NCBI GenBank assembly: GCA_964575335.1 | Contig: CAZNPU010000055.1 | Coordinates: forward strand, 1-5,464 | Direction of reading: 5' to 3' | Source of the DNA: CAZNPU01 sp964575335 | Lineage (GTDB): Bacteria; Planctomycetota; Phycisphaerae; Phycisphaerales; SM1A02 | Length of the DNA stretch: 5,464 nt | Shown: positions 4,855-5,464 of the stretch, piece by piece | Position numbering within the stretch: position 1 is the stretch's first letter | Layout of the letters: each line of letters begins with the position of its first letter | Made by a program: the position numbers and the translations under genes | Notes under the pieces: generated by a model | Databases searched by the model: none | What the model was told of the DNA's origin: nothing | The model's input: only the letters and a program-made list of their open reading frames with translations

Positions 4855-5464
4855 TTAAGGACACTCACCCCACTCGTCTATGACAGCCAGCAGGTCGTTG
4901 ACGTCGACCAGGTCATCATTGTTCAAATCCGCATCGCAGGTAGCGCATTCGCCCCATGCTCCGATGACGATCAGTAGATCATCCACATCCACTGTTCCGT
5001 CAGCGTTCATGTCAGGTTCGCACGACGGTGGTGGCGGTGGCGGTGGCGGCGGCGGTGGGGGTGGAGGCGGCGGCGGGACTGCGCCGTTGCGCTCATACGC
5101 GCCCACGCTGGCGGGCATGGGGCGGCCGAGGCGGTTTGCATCAGACGGGATGACGACCGAGGTGATGCGATTCAGCAGCGGAGAGTTCGCAGCGGGACGG
5201 TAATCGTTCTGCGAAGGATTGACGAATTGCGGGTTGCCGGTTGTGGCGTTGGCGCCTCCTGAAAATGCGCCGCTGCCGGTTGTTATCGTGTAGTGGTTGT
5301 CGCGGAAACTGCTGGCCTGTGCGCCGCTACCAGCAGGAACCAGCAGCGTATGCCAACAGCATCCGCGAACTGAGAGGTTCTTGAAGGTTGGGCTGTTGAG
5401 CGACAGGTTGACATTGACATGATTGACATGCCAGAGGAGCATGTGATTTGTTGGTGTCCACCAT
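4855..5464 (-). CDS. C-terminal part of secreted beta-helix protein with poly-Pro linker and dockerin-like tail (5' truncated)
   Basis: The frame is open from the right edge to TAA at 4855-4857. The ATG at 5442 is probably internal, since coding-like sequence (...W-W-T-P-T-N-H) continues upstream to the edge. Residue numbers here count from that ATG. Residues 1-119 look like the last turns of a right-handed parallel beta-helix, with Asn-rich repeats (H-V-N-H-V-N-V-N-L-S) and the ending usual for choice-of-anchor Q-type proteins: G-N-P-Q-F-V-N-P-S-Q-N-D-Y-R, then N-S-P-L-L-N, then G-R-P-M-P-A-S-V-G-A-Y-E. Seventeen consecutive prolines at 123-139 form a linker. Residues 140-195 carry two calcium-loop repeats (D144-x-N146-x-D148-G, and D172-x-N174-x-D176), each followed by D-L-L-x-V-I and W-G-E-C. 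The tail is probably a sorting or attachment region as in other Phycisphaerae exported proteins. No catalytic residues can be judged from this fragment. Confidence 0.85.
   Translation of the reverse strand, partial: WWTPTNHMLLWHVNHVNVNLSLNSPTFKNLSVRGCCWHTLLVPAGSGAQASSFRDNHYTITTGSGAFSGGANATTGNPQFVNPSQNDYRPAANSPLLNRITSVVIPSDANRLGRPMPASVGAYERNGAVPPPPPPPPPPPPPPPPPSCEPDMNADGTVDVDDLLIVIGAWGECATCDADLNNDDLVDVNDLLAVIDEWGECP
4858..5025 (-). repeat. Dockerin-like duplicated 28-residue calcium-loop unit
   Basis: This encodes the last 56 residues of the beta-helix protein (140-195). Two units repeat with an exact 28-residue period: C141/C169, D144/D172, N146/N174, D148/D176, D152/D180, D155/D183, W163/W191 and C166/C194. 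Each unit contains one EF-hand-like loop and ends in W-G-E-C. The paired Asp/Asn positions fit F-hand calcium binding as in type I dockerins. The cysteine at each unit boundary is not a feature of the classical clostridial dockerin. Confidence 0.8.
5026..5076 (-). repeat. Poly-proline-encoding tract (17 codons), G-rich on plus strand
   Basis: Seventeen consecutive CCN codons use all four synonyms (CCG, CCA, CCC, CCT). The array is therefore imperfect at DNA level although perfect in protein. The plus strand is a dense series of GG/GGG runs with quadruplex potential. The tract separates the beta-helix from the dockerin-like tail and probably serves as a rigid spacer. Confidence 0.9.

Noticed and set aside
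4880..5203. A plus-strand open frame with a poly-glycine run
   Set aside because: The glycine run is the complement of the poly-proline tract, and the minus-strand frame has clear beta-helix and dockerin-like motifs.

Overview
The window looks like a moderately GC-rich chromosomal segment of a planctomycete-type bacterium, most likely class Phycisphaerae. The main clue is the C-terminus of the right-hand minus-strand protein: a right-handed beta-helix tail ending in a Pro-rich linker and two dockerin-like calcium-binding repeats (D-x-N-x-D-G ... DLL-x-VI ... WG-x-C). I associate that ending with secreted proteins of Phycisphaerae. The taxonomic call is an inference from this protein architecture, not from a marker gene.

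Layout. (1) Positions 1-201, minus strand: the N-terminus of a probably exported protein that runs off the left edge. (2) 202-437: a leader-like gap with a three-element set of competing inverted repeats. (3) 438-983, minus strand: a NusG paralogue (NGN + KOW domains), probably a specialised elongation or antitermination factor of the RfaH/UpxY/LoaP kind. (4) 984-1474: a divergent intergenic region of about 490 bp with a candidate promoter and dyads but no convincing gene. (5) 1475-4732, plus strand: a large secreted protein of 1085 residues built only from beta-sandwich modules (ConA-like, bacterial repeat, FN3, ConA-like, FN3, Ig-like, ConA-like), with no recognisable catalytic domain. (6) 4733-4854: a short convergent gap with a strong intrinsic terminator serving the minus-strand gene. 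(7) 4855-5464, minus strand: the C-terminal part of a beta-helix protein with a 17-proline linker and the dockerin-like tail. Its start lies beyond the right edge.

Working together. The specialised NusG paralogue reads toward the left-edge exported-protein gene. Such paralogues usually sit at or near the head of long extracellular-polysaccharide or secondary-metabolite operons, so the left side may be the start of an exopolysaccharide or surface-assembly cluster. The two large exported proteins on the right carry carbohydrate-binding-like or adhesive folds, fitting a cell-surface theme. They are separate transcription units, and nothing in the sequence proves they work with the NusG paralogue. 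No tRNA, rRNA, CRISPR array, insertion sequence or phage gene was seen.
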